64,000 nt of DNA from positions 42,162-106,161 of the forward strand of contig CAMXCT020000480.1 in NCBI GenBank assembly GCA_947184155.2, read 5' to 3'. This stretch comes from Cladocopium goreaui. Taxonomy: Eukaryota > Sar > Dinophyceae > Suessiales > Symbiodiniaceae. Below the pieces are notes generated by a model. The model was not told the DNA's origin. It saw only the letters and a list, made by a program, of their open reading frames with translations, and searched no databases. This document shows positions 25,921-38,407 of the stretch, in pieces. The translations under genes and the position numbers were made by a program. The first letter of the stretch is position 1. Every line of letters begins with the position of its first letter.

Positions 25921-26213
25921 TCGATGAACTTTTGGGAGAAAATGCGCCAAATCCAGCACCTTCTCAGGAAGTGGTTGGATCCATAGCGCAAGATAAGTTT
26001 GTCTCATTTTACCTCCTGTTGTACCTTAGTATGTCCATCCAAGATCAAAATCATAAGAAATCAGCACTTCAGCAAATCTCACTATCCACATAGCCAACCA
26101 TAGCACGTATATCTTCATGAAAATAGATAATTTATGTAGTTCCATGATTTACCTACTGAATATCGCCCTTTTTGTCATGGCTTTAGCCCATGAGAATTCC
26201 CTGAGATCGGCAG

Positions 26214-26285
26214 GAACGGTGCGAACCTTCGGTGCGAAGCTTCGCTGCCAAAGCAGAGCTCTTAGAGGCGATCCACACGTTTCAG
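26214..26285 (+). CDS. Candidate 24-codon exon, function unknown
   Basis: GC-rich island with acceptor atcggcag then G, an open frame reading ERCEPSVRSFAAKAELLEAI then HTFQ, and a GC donor (TTTCAG then gcgcga). Both ends are phase 0 and the length is exactly 72 bp. It looks like a helical segment. It lies between the anchor-exon candidate and the P450 body but does not join the P450 frame, so its gene is unknown. Confidence 0.35.
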
Positions 26286-27189
26286 GCGCGAAAGTAGCCT
26301 CTGGTTCTTGGGGCATCATTGGATGGTTATAATATGATTAATATGGTGGTCCAAACATGGTTTTAATATGATTAATATGGTGAATATGGTTATAATATGG
26401 GGGTCAAAAGCTATGAATGTATGGAATTTCAGATGAGATGAACATGAATTTAACAGCTATGAGATGGGCTTACCAGAGTTACCAGGGTTTTGACCGCCAA
26501 CGCCGGCGTTGGAATGCCCTCTGGTTATTTAACGGTTAGCTATAGGGTAAAACATGATTTTGAGTGGCTAAAAAATATCATAAATCATCGAACTAATTTA
26601 AATGGGCCATTGCTTTCACAGCAAACTGCTAAACACCCTGACAGGTATGTAAACAACTCATAAGACTCATAAGACTCATAAGACTCATGGTGATATCTCC
26701 ATTGCATCAGAGATATTTGACACCATGAAAATGGAGCGATGTCAGAGATCACTTTAACTGTTGAGAATGTGGAGATGTTTCGTGATGGAGATACAATTAT
26801 AGGTTATAAGCCATTTCAATACGTACATTCATTTCATGGGATATGGGAAGAATACATTTCATATCGTTTCATGGTATATTTTGGAATATGTAACAATCAA
26901 CATCGATCAACACTGGGAAATGGCTGATCATCTTCGACCGCCTGAGGAGGAGCTCAACCGAACATCCAACCTGAGTATTGACTTTGGTGTGAAAGGCTGG
27001 AGAGTCTTTTGCGGGGATCTATCTTTTTCCCTGGGATTCTTCAAAAGATAGACTAGGTAAGACAAAATCTACTAAATAGATCTAAATAGCACCATGAAAA
27101 TAGCAGGGGTGAGTATTTTCTTCGATTTTTTGGGACATGATGCGGTTGCACCGTCTCGGGGTGACCTTTTTGAATCAATGGGTTTCACC

Positions 27190-27330
27190 TGAGTATATGT
27201 AAATATAAATATATATATATACACAAATAGTTATATATAGTTAAATATGTATATATATATGTAAATATAGTATATATATATATATGTATATATATATATG
27301 TATATGTATTTATAATATATAATATATATA
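27190..27330. repeat. TA-rich microsatellite
   Basis: Alternating ta with gtata and aaata interruptions. Confidence 0.9.
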
Positions 27331-27555
27331 CATATTAATGAAGCACATCATAATGGAGACACATTGGACATGTAGATAGGCATTTCTATCCCAGTCATTG
27401 ATAGGATGCTTCACAGGGTTACTCCTGAACCAAGCTCACAGAATAATTGATATGGACCTCAGTGATTGAATACCAACTTTAGAGGAACGCCCTAGAATTT
27501 TGATCGGAAACGGTAGACATTTCGGTTCCTCTGAAACTGGGACCGCTTGGCTTGG

Positions 27556-27592
27556 GCCATGCCGGCCATGCCGGCCATGCCGGCCATGCCCG
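27556..27592. repeat. CATGCCGGC 9-bp tandem repeat, four copies
   Basis: catgccggc repeated head to tail. Each unit contains the palindrome GCCGGC. It yields a Pro/Trp/Ala repeat in minus-strand frames that I regard as spurious. Confidence 0.85.
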
Positions 27593-28011
27593 TGGTTTCG
27601 GTGGCTCACATGGACAAGACGGTGCAAGCCGTGGTGCTTGGTACTGGATGTGGCTTGGTGTTTCACTGGGCAGGCATATTTTGCCATGAAGTTTCCTGTA
27701 ACATTTCCATGATATAAGCAATTTCTATCAATTTCTGGGATCTTATATTTTTCAAAATTCGAGAGAGGGAAGTACACTTTGTGGCAATTCTTGGGAGTGG
27801 CCATCTCATTTTTTGGGTACAAAATTTGGCCCCCTACTGTCTGGTGGGGCCTGAAAACTGGGGCCCTCGCAGAGGTCATCCCAAGGGGCATGGGAAAATC
27901 CTCCAGAAACGGATCCATTTGTAGTGAAACTTGCGGGTCAATTTTCTTTTTTTTCATGGCAATGTTGGATTACTGGAGGGTCTGGTGGTTGTCGAGATAT
28001 TTCTTCCGGAG

Positions 28012-31000
28012 GTTTGGTGGCCTCTGCCGCTGCCTTGAAGTATTACCTGAACGAGCGCACGCCAAAGGGTTGCGCAAAGGTGCGCGGCAGTGGATGGCTT
28101 GGAGTACTGGGAGCTCTACCGGAGATGTGGAAGTGCATCTTGAAGTATGAAGCACATAGCCACTGGGCGTAGGCAACTGGCATGAACCAAACATAACCAA
28201 ACTTCATAGCAAGGCTGGGAAACCCCAGCGCTTGGGCATTGGGGAAAAAAGGAAACCCTAAAAATGGGGGATTTTCCATGTTTGATTACCAGAGCGTAGC
28301 CCAGTTCTTGGCTCATCCATTGAAACTGGTGTCAAACCACCACGGCAGTTGACATGTTGACATTGATCCATGTATATAGTACATGGGTTTGTTTGAAACT
28401 AGGTGGCTTATCAACATTTTCCTAAGAACATCTAAGAATTAGAAACTTGCCGTACATTCGACTATCCCGCCGATTTTTGCGGAAACCCAGCAATTTGTGC
28501 AAAAAGAAATGGCAAGGAAGTACTGTGTTCTTAGTGCCAGCGAGCACTGAAACCAAGGTGAACTGGTGAAGTACCATGAAGATTTCGGAAATACCCTTGA
28601 CTTCGACTTTGGTATTTTGCAGCTCTTTCTTGCACCTATGATCATTACCCGCGATCCTCAAAATGTGCCGCTTGGACACGCTTGGCACTCTTCAGTGATT
28701 GTGGAACAAGCAGGTCCTCAGAAAAGATGGAAATGTCGGGGAAAAGGCTTAAGTATTGTTGTTTTTATTTCCTTTGATTGGCTTTTAGATCTTTTGGGGG
28801 ACCTGATGCAGACTGCTTGGAATGGACCCTGCGTCGCACTGGTTTGTTTTGTTTCAATCTACAATGTGAAACCCAGATCGAGTAAGAAACCACTCAGAGT
28901 TATTAAATTTCGCAGCTGTACCATGTTGATAAATGGGGATGGGTCAAAACCCTGGTACCTGGTGAACCCCAAAATAGTTGGTAAATGGATGTTCATCCCA
29001 CTAAAAATGGTATTAATAGGTATTGACCCATACCCAAATCTATTTGTCCCTTTTCTGGGAATCGCGATGACTAGTGCCCGGAATCGGGGTTGCCCTTCCG
29101 GGTTGGTACTCACCCCTTCTGTGGCCGAATGTTTGTTCCCTTCAACAAACTACTGTAACACTTTATGTATTTAATGATAATATTACTAATATATAATAAT
29201 TCATATTAATAATAATAATGATAATAATAATAATGATAATAATAATAATGATGATAATAATAATGATAATAAAAATAATTATATATATATATTAATATTG
29301 TATTTTGACCTATTTTGGATCTGTGTCCAAACTTGGGGGGACGGGCCCCAAGATGGACGAACAGACAGCCAGCGAGCCAGGCAGGCAGACAGACAGAGCA
29401 TCTTCTATCTATCTGTCCATCTCTATATGGTCCAACTGACAATAGAGCATTGGTTGATAATATGTTTGAGACTTTTTGCTGCATTTCCAAGGAAATTTAT
29501 GCTCAAGACCAAGTTTGAAAACTTCGAGAAGGGAGAAACCTTCCACGCCATCGGACACGATGTCTTAGGCGCGGATCTGGCAGTCCCCCAATTATCCTGG
29601 TGACGTTCCGAAACTAGGGGTATCCAGGTAACATCATCCAAAATTAGATACTACGAGGTACTATTATACACTATTATATATATACTATTATATACTTATA
29701 CTATTATAATTATATACTATTATATACTTATACTATTATAATTATATACTATTATATACTTATACTATTATATACTTATACTATTATATGCTATTATATA
29801 CTTATACTATTATATACTATTATATACTATTATATACTATTATATACTATTATATACTATTATTACTATTATATACTATTATATACTATTATATACTATT
29901 ATATACTATTATATACTATTATATACTATTATATACTATTATATACTATTATATACTATTATTTACTATTATATACTATTATATACTATTATATACTATT
30001 ATATACTATTATATACTATTATATACTATTATATACTATTANNNNNNNNNNNNNNNNNNNNNNNNNNNNNNNNNNNNNNNNNNNNNNNNNNNNNNNNNNN
30101 NNNNNNNNNNNNNNNNNNNNNNNNNNNNNNNNNNNNNNNNNTATATACTATTATATACTATTATATACTGTTATGTACTATTATATACGATTATATACTA
30201 TTATATACTATTATATACTATTATATACTATTATTTACTATTTATATACTATTATATACTATTATATACTATTATATACTGTTATGTACTATTACAGTAT
30301 ATACGACTATTGTAGTATTTAAGCAAGCATGGGTTTATGGGGTGCTCCGTATTTTGCGATGTGAAGGCTGTTTGGATTGTGTGGGGGCCAGGCGACGGAA
30401 TCTTCAATGTGGACGGCGAGTCCTGGTTCAAACAACGTTCCTGGGATGCACAGCGGGTGGGGCTGAGATTTTCGGAGAAACCATAGAAACCATAGATATC
30501 CATAGATTTTAAGCGACATGTTTAAGAGGCATCGAGATGGGCGTATTGTGTATGCTGGTGCTATCAGTTATCTCCAAGGTCTTGAAAGTGTTTGTAGCCT
30601 CTCAACATGTTCGAAAAAAATCAGTGCACAGGTGGAGGGGGTCCGAGATGGTGAAGACCCAGGATCCAGTTAGATGGACTCATGGACTCATGGACCCCGA
30701 AAGTCATGATGTGTTGCATCAATTTGCCAATGAAATTCATGTTTAACCCAATTTTTGAGGGTGGTGTTTGAATACTCTCCATGGCTACCATCCACCATGG
30801 GTACCTGCTCCAGCAAAGGAAAGACGGCCTCACAGATGTTCACTGCCAACCGCTTCAAGCAGCACATCTGGCGGGTCGTGGAAAAAAACTGCAACAAGGC
30901 GCTGTCGAAGCCTGACCTCGCATTTTTTAGGATGTTTAAATACTGGTAGGAGTCCAATCATCCCAGAAATTCCTTGATGTCTAAGGAAGTGTAGCAATTT

Positions 31001-34000
31001 GCCGATCTCAATCCTGACTTGTAGATGCAGAAGGTTCATCAAACATTGGATAACATTGGGCCATTCGTTACGCCCCAAAATGACATAAACCCTACAGGAC
31101 GGGGCCCCAAGATAGCTAAGTTGAGATATCAGTGGCTGAATTCTATGGTTTATGGTAGATATAACATGATATAACTATAGATAACTTAGATAACTATACT
31201 TTTCATGGGGGTTATAAACCAACAACCATCACTGGAGGGAGGCATCCTGTAAAGACGCCTCTATGTTTTTCTGCATAAAGTGACCTCCCCGGCCGCCAGG
31301 TGATCTCCATCTTGGCCGAAAAGCAGGAACCGGTCATTGACATGTTCAACCTGCTGAATCGCTTCACTTTGGATTCCATAGGCTGATCCGAGATGGTGAG
31401 TTGAGATGGTTGAAATATGTTGAAAGCACCAAACACATCAAAAACTGGTTGGTGGTTTGGAACATTAATTTTATTTTTCCGTATATTGGGGATTTCATCA
31501 TCCCAACTGACTTTCATATTTTTCAGAGGGGTTGAAACCATCAACCAGAAAAAATATCAAAACATATGCTTTTGATTCTTAAACCAAGGGATCATACACC
31601 GTCCAGGTAGGTCCCAGTGAACTTGGGGTCTGGTTGATGATTGTTCAAGTGTCAGGTGAAATCGGCTTTGGCGCTGATATTGGATCTTTGGAGAATCCGG
31701 TGTCGCCCTTTCTCAAGTCCTTTGACGAAGCTCAACGCATCCTGTTCAAGCGCTTTGTGTTGCACGGATTGAGGACTGGCAAGACTTTTCTCTGGGTGCA
31801 TCGTAAGAATGTTGAACCTCCAAATCCACTAACAGGCGCCTATTTGCCGTGTTGCGGAGATCAAGGGGCTTTGAAGGCTCTATTTTTGGGACGTACCCAG
31901 AGGTCGAGCACGCTCCAACCCTTGGTTCAATCCGCTTCGACCCCCATTCCACGCTCCCCTTCGCTTCCTTATGGTTGGCTCCCTGGATCACCTACCTCAA
32001 CTGGACGTGGGTCAAGAACCCCCAACAAATCGCCCAACAAATCCTGAGATGAATATCCCAAACTTGATTGACTGTATGCATATTTGAATATTGATTCTGT
32101 TCATTTCCGGACAGTTCAAAGTTCAAACAATCCGGATTTTGTGAACTCCATTTTCTCCAACCTCATCCCCAGCTCCAGAGGTTGCCCGGCTGGCGGGCCT
32201 TCCGGCTCTTCGGCCTGGGGCCAGAAGCGGAGACGCGGCAACACATGACGGCCTTGCGGAGCTACAGCCGACGCATCGTGGAGGACTTGGCGGATGCCTT
32301 GGAGAAACCTGCAGGCCAGAACGGATGGCCATGGATGGCCGTGGGGATGAGGAAGAAGTGAATTTGTGTGGGCAACAAATATATATATATATACACAATA
32401 ACTATGACTATAATACACAAACACATAGATCATATATATGCAAATATATAGAAATTATATGGATTTACCAGCAGTATTTAGCAATATTAACGGTTTTCGG
32501 ATCTTTTGGCGCATGTGGGTCGGCCATGTCAGGTGATAGCTTCGTGGGTCTCTTCATGAAGAACGAACCCGGCTCCTGGACCCAGACTATGTTTCGGCCC
32601 CTGGGTCCTCATTCCATCATTCCTGATGTCCTAGCCAAAAATGAGTAATTGTACAAACTATTGCACATTCCGCCCATATTCCTGTTTGTTCTATCAGCGG
32701 TTCTATCAGCGCAAACTACCGCATACTGGTATTCATAAACATGTTGTTCCTTAAGGCTTGGAGTTCGTTTCAAGACTATGTTGTTTGATCTTTACCAACC
32801 CGGTTCTTGGAGCAACCTTCCACTCATTGCCACATGGGTTTGTCTGAAAATAGTGCACCCTTCACATGGTTTATTGTCTGAGTATCATCATTCGGGCCAC
32901 CCCCCATTTTCAGACCCATCCAAACATCATAATGTCGACGACTATGCATTACATCAAATTATATCCCATCATGTTCTAACTCCAATTGTATCTCCATGTA
33001 TATATCCTAGTTCAATCCGTATTTCAGACACACCTATGGATTTAACTGACTATATGTCGCCATGATACCCTACATATCCCAGCATATGTCACACACACCC
33101 TCAATCCATGTTTTGGAATATCTTATGTCTTGAGGAAATACTCCTTAACTTATAGAATTAATCGAAACAACTCATTTCAATCCAACTACCAAGTGGTTAG
33201 AAGGAACCGATTAGGGGATATCCATATTTCGTTTGAACAATGGGGAGCCAAGGCTTTCCCAATTCAAGCAGATGATAGCAATTCAACCAGTTTCCCAACT
33301 ATATAGATGTTTTTTTTTCCATTAAAACCTCAATTTGGATGGGGGGTTGCCATTGCCACGTTCGTTTCATTGCAGGGGAATCGCTTTGGGTTGCCCAGGT
33401 CTGCACCCTGAATTCCTGGCGGATCTGGTGCTCAACTTCCTGATCGCTGGGCGCGACACGACGGCGCAAGCCTTGTCCTGGTGCTTGTTCCAGGTGATGC
33501 AGCACCCGGAGGTGGAAGAACGGATCCTGGAGGAGCGCCGATCTTTGGGACGAAGCTACCATGGACTAAGAACATCGGCCAGGATGAATCACCCAAGAGT
33601 TTACCACCCCTTTAAAAGGGCTGGAACATGGTGGATGTTCAATGGTATGATAAATCAGGATGGTACCCCAATTTTCAATCAACAGGGCCGTATCGGAAAA
33701 TCATCCCATGAATCGGAGGTGGTGAATGACCGTACTGTAGTTGGTTTACCCATTTATAGATGTAGACATGGTTTATCTTACCACAAAAGGGGATGGTCAT
33801 TCGCCCATTTTCATAGGGATGTATACCCAACACAGGGAATCCCGAACCATGCTGGGATGACAATACACCATATACAGTACCATGTTTTGACTGTGGCTTC
33901 CATTCTATGGGTCAAATCCTCCAAGAACAGGGGTCAAATTGGTTCAAGTTGGTTCATATGTATTCATATAGAAAAAACATCATAGTAAAAATGATAATAA

Positions 34001-37000
34001 CAAAAATAATAAGAATGATAACAATTAAAAAAATGCATACACATTATACATACATGCATGCATGATACCATACCATACCAAACCATACCATACCATTACA
34101 TACCATACGATACCGTACCATACCATTACATACCATTACATACCATGACATACCATTACATACCATTACATACCATTACATACCATTACATGCCATTACA
34201 TGCCATTACATGCCATTACATACCATTACATACCAATACATACCATTACATACCATTACATGCCATTACATGCCATTACATGCCATTACATGCCATTACA
34301 TACCATTACATACCATTACATACCATTACATACCATTACATACCACTACCTACCATTACATGCCATTACATACCATTACATACCGTTCCATACCATTACA
34401 TACCAATACATGCCAATGCATACCATTACATACCATTACATGCCATTACATACCGTTACATACCGTTACATACCACTACATACCAATACATGCCAATGCA
34501 TACCAATACATACCAATGCATGCCAATACATACCAATACATACCAATACAAAACAATACATGCCAATACATACCAATACATACCAATACATATCCATACA
34601 TACCAATACATATCCATACATACCAATACATACATACCAATACATACATACCAATACATACATACCAATAGATACATAGCAATACATGCATACCAATACA
34701 TACATACCAATACATGCATACCAATACATACATACACATACATACATACATACCAATACATACATACTAATACATACATACAAATACATACATACCAATA
34801 CATGCAAACCAATACATACATACCAAACATACATACCAATACATACATACCAATAGATACATACCAATAGATACATACCAATAGATACATACCAATAGAT
34901 ACATACCAATAGATACATACAAATACACACATACCTACATACGTACGTACGTACGTACGTACACACATACATACATACATACATACATACACACACACAT
35001 ACATACACATACATACAGACAGACTGACATACATACACACAGACATACACACATACCTACATACGTACGTACGTACGTACGTACATACATACATACATAA
35101 ATACATACATACATACATACATACATACATACACACATACATACATACATACGTACATACATACGTACGTGCGTACGTACATACATACATACACAGATGC
35201 ATACATACATTACATTACATTACATTACATTACATTACATTACATTACACTACATACATTACATTACATAGATACATTACATAGATACATTACATAGATA
35301 CATAGATACATACATAGATACATAGATACATACATAGATACATAGATACATAGATACATAGATACATAGATACATAGATACATAGATACATAGATACATA
35401 GATACATAGATACAAAGATACATAGATACATAGATACATAGATACATAGATACATAGATACATAGATACATAGATACATAAATACATAGATACATAGATA
35501 CATAGATACATAGATACATAGATACATAGATACATAGATACATAGATACATAGATACATAGATACATAGATACATAGATACATAGATACATACATACATA
35601 CATACGTACATACGTACATACGTACATACGTACATACGTACATACGTACATACGTACATACGTACATACACACATACACACATACACACATACACACATA
35701 CACACATACATACGTACGTACGTACGTACATACAGACAGACAGACAGACAGACAGACATACACACATACATACACACATACACACATACACACACATATT
35801 GTATATAATGATATATATATACACGTATATTTAATCATATTTGAATATACATAATCAGATAGTTCACCCTATGTTTTTCCCCCATTCCCAGGAGGTGGAC
35901 CGTGTTTCCTTCGGCAAGTCCTTGACCTACGACCAGCTGTCCCAGCTGAGCTACACCGAGGCGGTGCTACGCGAGGCGCTGCGGCTGTATCCCTCGGTGC
36001 CGTTGGATTCGAAGTTTGTCACCGAAGCAATGACGCCCCTGGGGCCTTTTTTTGGTGACCACTTTTTGGAACTTTTTGGAACTTGGTGTTTTTTAATTGG
36101 CATCTGATATTTTTGTATGTGATTGGAACTAAAGGCATTCTTTTTTGAGTTTTTTTCTTCTTTTGTTGAAGGAGTCAAGCTGTAGATTTAAGTCGATCTC
36201 GATTTAACCATTCTTAATATATCTGAATCAGACTGAAAGTGAGAAACTGGCCATAGGTTCGGAACTAGGGATGATTGGAATCCCTACCACTTGGGGAGCG
36301 ATGCGCAGCCTCAGGTATCAGGTATCCTTGAAACCACTCTTAGGAGAAGCAACTAGGGGCAGCTGTGATCATAGCTGGCGGACTATTTCATCTCCCATCA
36401 CACATAAAGGATCTCTTGTGTTGTTTATCCAAGCATAGCCCCCAAAAAACAATCAAACATATTTCATGTACACAATACGCACATATGTAGTTTTGTAATT
36501 GTATTGTATGCGCATACACCTACGGCAAGCCTTGTTGTATTTCTCATTCATGCCAAGGTTAGTAAGTCTACCAATTTTGGAAACTACCCGTTAGAACTGA
36601 ACCCCATTGTCGAATCAGTTCCTAAGTCCCAGTTTTGTTAATGAATAGTTTCCACTATGCCCAATTCCTGATGCTTTTTTGGCATGAAATCCCCATGTAT
36701 TGTTAGTTAAATCGCCATTTTGCAGGTAAAGTCAATTGAGCCATGTATTGATGCTCAACACCAAAACTGCTCCATTTCTTGTGTGCTAAATTCCAATTTC
36801 TTGAGGATTCATTCCCAATTGGTGTGAATTATATATATATAGATCCTCATGTTTCCAGATATGCCATTGATTATTTTCTCATGGTTCATGTTTGAAGTCC
36901 TTTCTTTTTGAAATATCAAACATCGCAAACTGGAAAACCACCCATTTCGTTCGAGGGTTTTCCCAGCTAGAAACCTTCATTTAGTTCGGGGATTTCCGAG

Positions 37001-38407
37001 CCAGCCAATGCTACCATGGTGGGAATATTTTTCTCATCCCCATCTTTTTGGTTTTGCCGTAGCCGCAGCCACCTCAAGGCTTCCGGATGGCACCTGGGTC
37101 CCCCGGGGTTCCATGGTGATCTACAACTCCTATGCCATGGGCCGATCCAAGCAGATCTGGGGCGAGGATGCGGCGGAGTTCCGGCCGGAACGGTGGCTAA
37201 ATGCGGAACCCAAGGAGCCAGTTGGGAGCCAGCCGGGGAGGATGGATGGATGAGGATGAGGATGAGGATGAGGATGAGGATGAGGATGAGGATGAGGATG
37301 AGGATGAGGATGAGGATGAGGAGGATGATGATGATGATGATGAAGACAGGCAGCTTCAATACGAGATCATTCTATCACCAGGGTCTGCACTGGCTAATCA
37401 AGGACATTTGATTGCCCAAAGCACAGAAATCATTGATCCCAATTTATGAATTTTGTGAGTTTGTGTGGTTGGTGGAATCAAATAACTTTCTTCTTTTTTC
37501 CCTTTATTATCCTGTGAGCATGTGGTTGGAAACAACTAAGCAGTTATAGTCTGCCAATCTGGCAGAAACCTCACCCTACTACCACAAGTAGGACTAGGTC
37601 AATATTTGCGACAATTCTAGCCCGCATTAACCCGTCCCACATCATGATACCCAAAGATATGCTCCAGACCCAGAAAATCTGGGATCGTTTTTTTCCTTCA
37701 ACCTTGTGATTTGCTGCGTATCCCCTCTGAGCTTGACCCCACTTTTGGTGATCTCTCGATGCTTCAAGGGTTTTGACAGCCTATGATTCACCGTCCCATC
37801 CGGAGTAATCGCAAACGCTTGCTCGGAGCCCTACACGGTTGTGGCTAAGGGTGGATCCTAGCTGTAACAAACCCACATAATGCTGACTGCAATTTTGTAT
37901 CATCTCTAACCATCTCTAACCATCTCTGACCATCTCTAACCATCTCTAACCTTTCTAACCATCTAAAATCTCCTCTGACCATTCTAACCATTCTAACCAT
38001 TCTAACCACTTAATTAATTAGCTTGCATGTTTTTCTTGTTTACCACCCTAGCCTTGTTTTTCTCCCAGGATCCCTATGAGTATCCGGTCTTCCACGCGGG
38101 TCCTCGCGAGTGCCTGGGGAAGCGTCTGGCCATGGTCGAGATGAAGACCGTCCTGGCGGAGCTGCTTCGGCACGCCAGCTTTCGCCTGGCCGTGCCGAGG
38201 GACCAGGTGCTGCCCGACACGGCAGCCACACTGGGCATGTCTTCGGGGTTGAAATGTCGCTGGGAATGGAGATGGATGGAGATGGATGGAGATGGATGGA
38301 GATGGATGGAGATGGATGGAGATGGATGGAGGGGATGGAAGATTTTTGTTGTGAATTTTCTTTTATTTTTTGATCTTTTTTTGTTTTGGAGGGGATCGTT
38401 AAATTAA
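28012..38407 (+). CDS. Cytochrome P450 (CYP86/CYP704-like), 13 exons
   Basis: Haem-thiolate monooxygenase, probably a microsomal fatty-acid hydroxylase by resemblance to the CYP86/94/704 clan. Exons: 28,012-28,151; 28,572-28,666; 29,492-29,568; 30,392-30,436; 30,819-30,898; 31,300-31,381; 31,656-31,761; 32,181-32,314; 32,533-32,571; 33,399-33,532; 35,892-36,034; 37,079-37,220; 38,069-38,407. All twelve joins keep one frame (518 residues without any anchor exon). Landmarks: [10 protein letters not shown] near the N-terminus; [13 protein letters not shown] across exons 3-4; [14 protein letters not shown] across exons 6-7; I-helix [12 protein letters not shown] (exon 10); K-helix [11 protein letters not shown] with the ExxR box (exon 11); FRPERW (exon 12); haem loop [10 protein letters not shown] with the ligand Cys at 38,111-38,113 (exon 13). 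Donors are nine GC, two GT and one GA; eleven acceptors are AG followed by G. The start codon is not in this span (see 24,428). The C-terminal tail runs through a 10-bp minisatellite to a TGA-free stretch ending at 38,407. Exon 1's left edge and the GA donor are the least certain points. Confidence 0.93.
29190..29292. repeat. AAT/GAT trinucleotide tract in P450 intron 2
   Basis: (ataat/gataat)n followed by a short TA run. Confidence 0.9.
29655..30300. repeat. TATACTATTA decamer array in P450 intron 3, with assembly gap
   Basis: Nearly perfect tandem copies of tatactatta. Positions 30,042-30,141 are exactly 100 Ns, the usual placeholder for a gap of unknown size, so true array and intron length are unknown. 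The long open frame here is a repeat artefact. Confidence 0.97.
31445..31548. mobile_element. Short inverted-repeat element, family B (copy B1), in P450 intron 6
   Basis: It begins ctggttggtggtttggaac and ends cagaggggttgaaaccatca then accag. Outer arms are inverse copies (ggttggtggttt against aaaccatcaacc, one mismatch). Shares both ends and interior with B2 at 46,372. Confidence 0.65.
32841..32915. mobile_element. Short inverted-repeat element, family C (copy C1), in P450 intron 9
   Basis: The left end tgtctgaaaat (preceded by gggt) matches the inverse right end attttcagac. 75 bp. Confidence 0.6.
34058..35815. repeat. Compound satellite in P450 intron 10
   Basis: Related units follow one another: TACCATTACA/TACCAATACA decamers (34,065-34,610), longer CATACATACCAATA mixtures (34,610-34,930), CATA/CGTA tetramers (34,930-35,210), TTACA pentamers (35,210-35,285), GATACATA octamers (35,285-35,590), CGTACATA octamers (35,590-35,670), then CACATA and CAGA steps. 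Open frames of up to 270 codons on both strands are artefacts. Confidence 0.97.
37248..37345. repeat. GATGAG hexamer array just after P450 exon 12
   Basis: About 14 copies of gatgag then GAT repeats, starting 27 bp downstream of the exon 12 donor. Read through in another frame it would give Asp/Glu repeats. Confidence 0.9.
37895..38010. repeat. CCATCTCTAA/CCATTCTAA repeat before P450 exon 13
   Basis: Ten- to nine-bp units, ending 60 bp upstream of the exon 13 acceptor. Confidence 0.85.
38265..38332. repeat. GAGATGGATG 10-bp minisatellite inside the P450 C-terminal coding region
   Basis: About six and a half copies. With a 10-bp unit the frame cycles, encoding a 10-residue period [10 protein letters not shown] in the P450 frame after the conserved domain ends. 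Confidence 0.85.

Noticed and set aside
29788..30315. 175-codon open frame of Tyr/Ile/Leu
   Set aside because: It is the TATACTATTA array read through the N gap.
31762..32180. Open stretch inside P450 intron 7 (31,849-32,052)
   Set aside because: Open on both strands, carries no domain, and is excluded by the exon 7-exon 8 join that restores the P450 consensus.
34058..35838. Open frames of 150-270 codons on both strands
   Set aside because: Translations of tetra- to decanucleotide satellite with only Tyr, Ile, His, Thr, Met, Cys and Val repeats.
37055..37078. Spliced-leader-like ccgtagcc ... ctcaag just before P450 exon 12
   Set aside because: The ends match the dinoflagellate spliced leader from memory, but the middle does not, and it is simply the end of intron 11. 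A retroposed leader would not sit in the middle of an intact gene.
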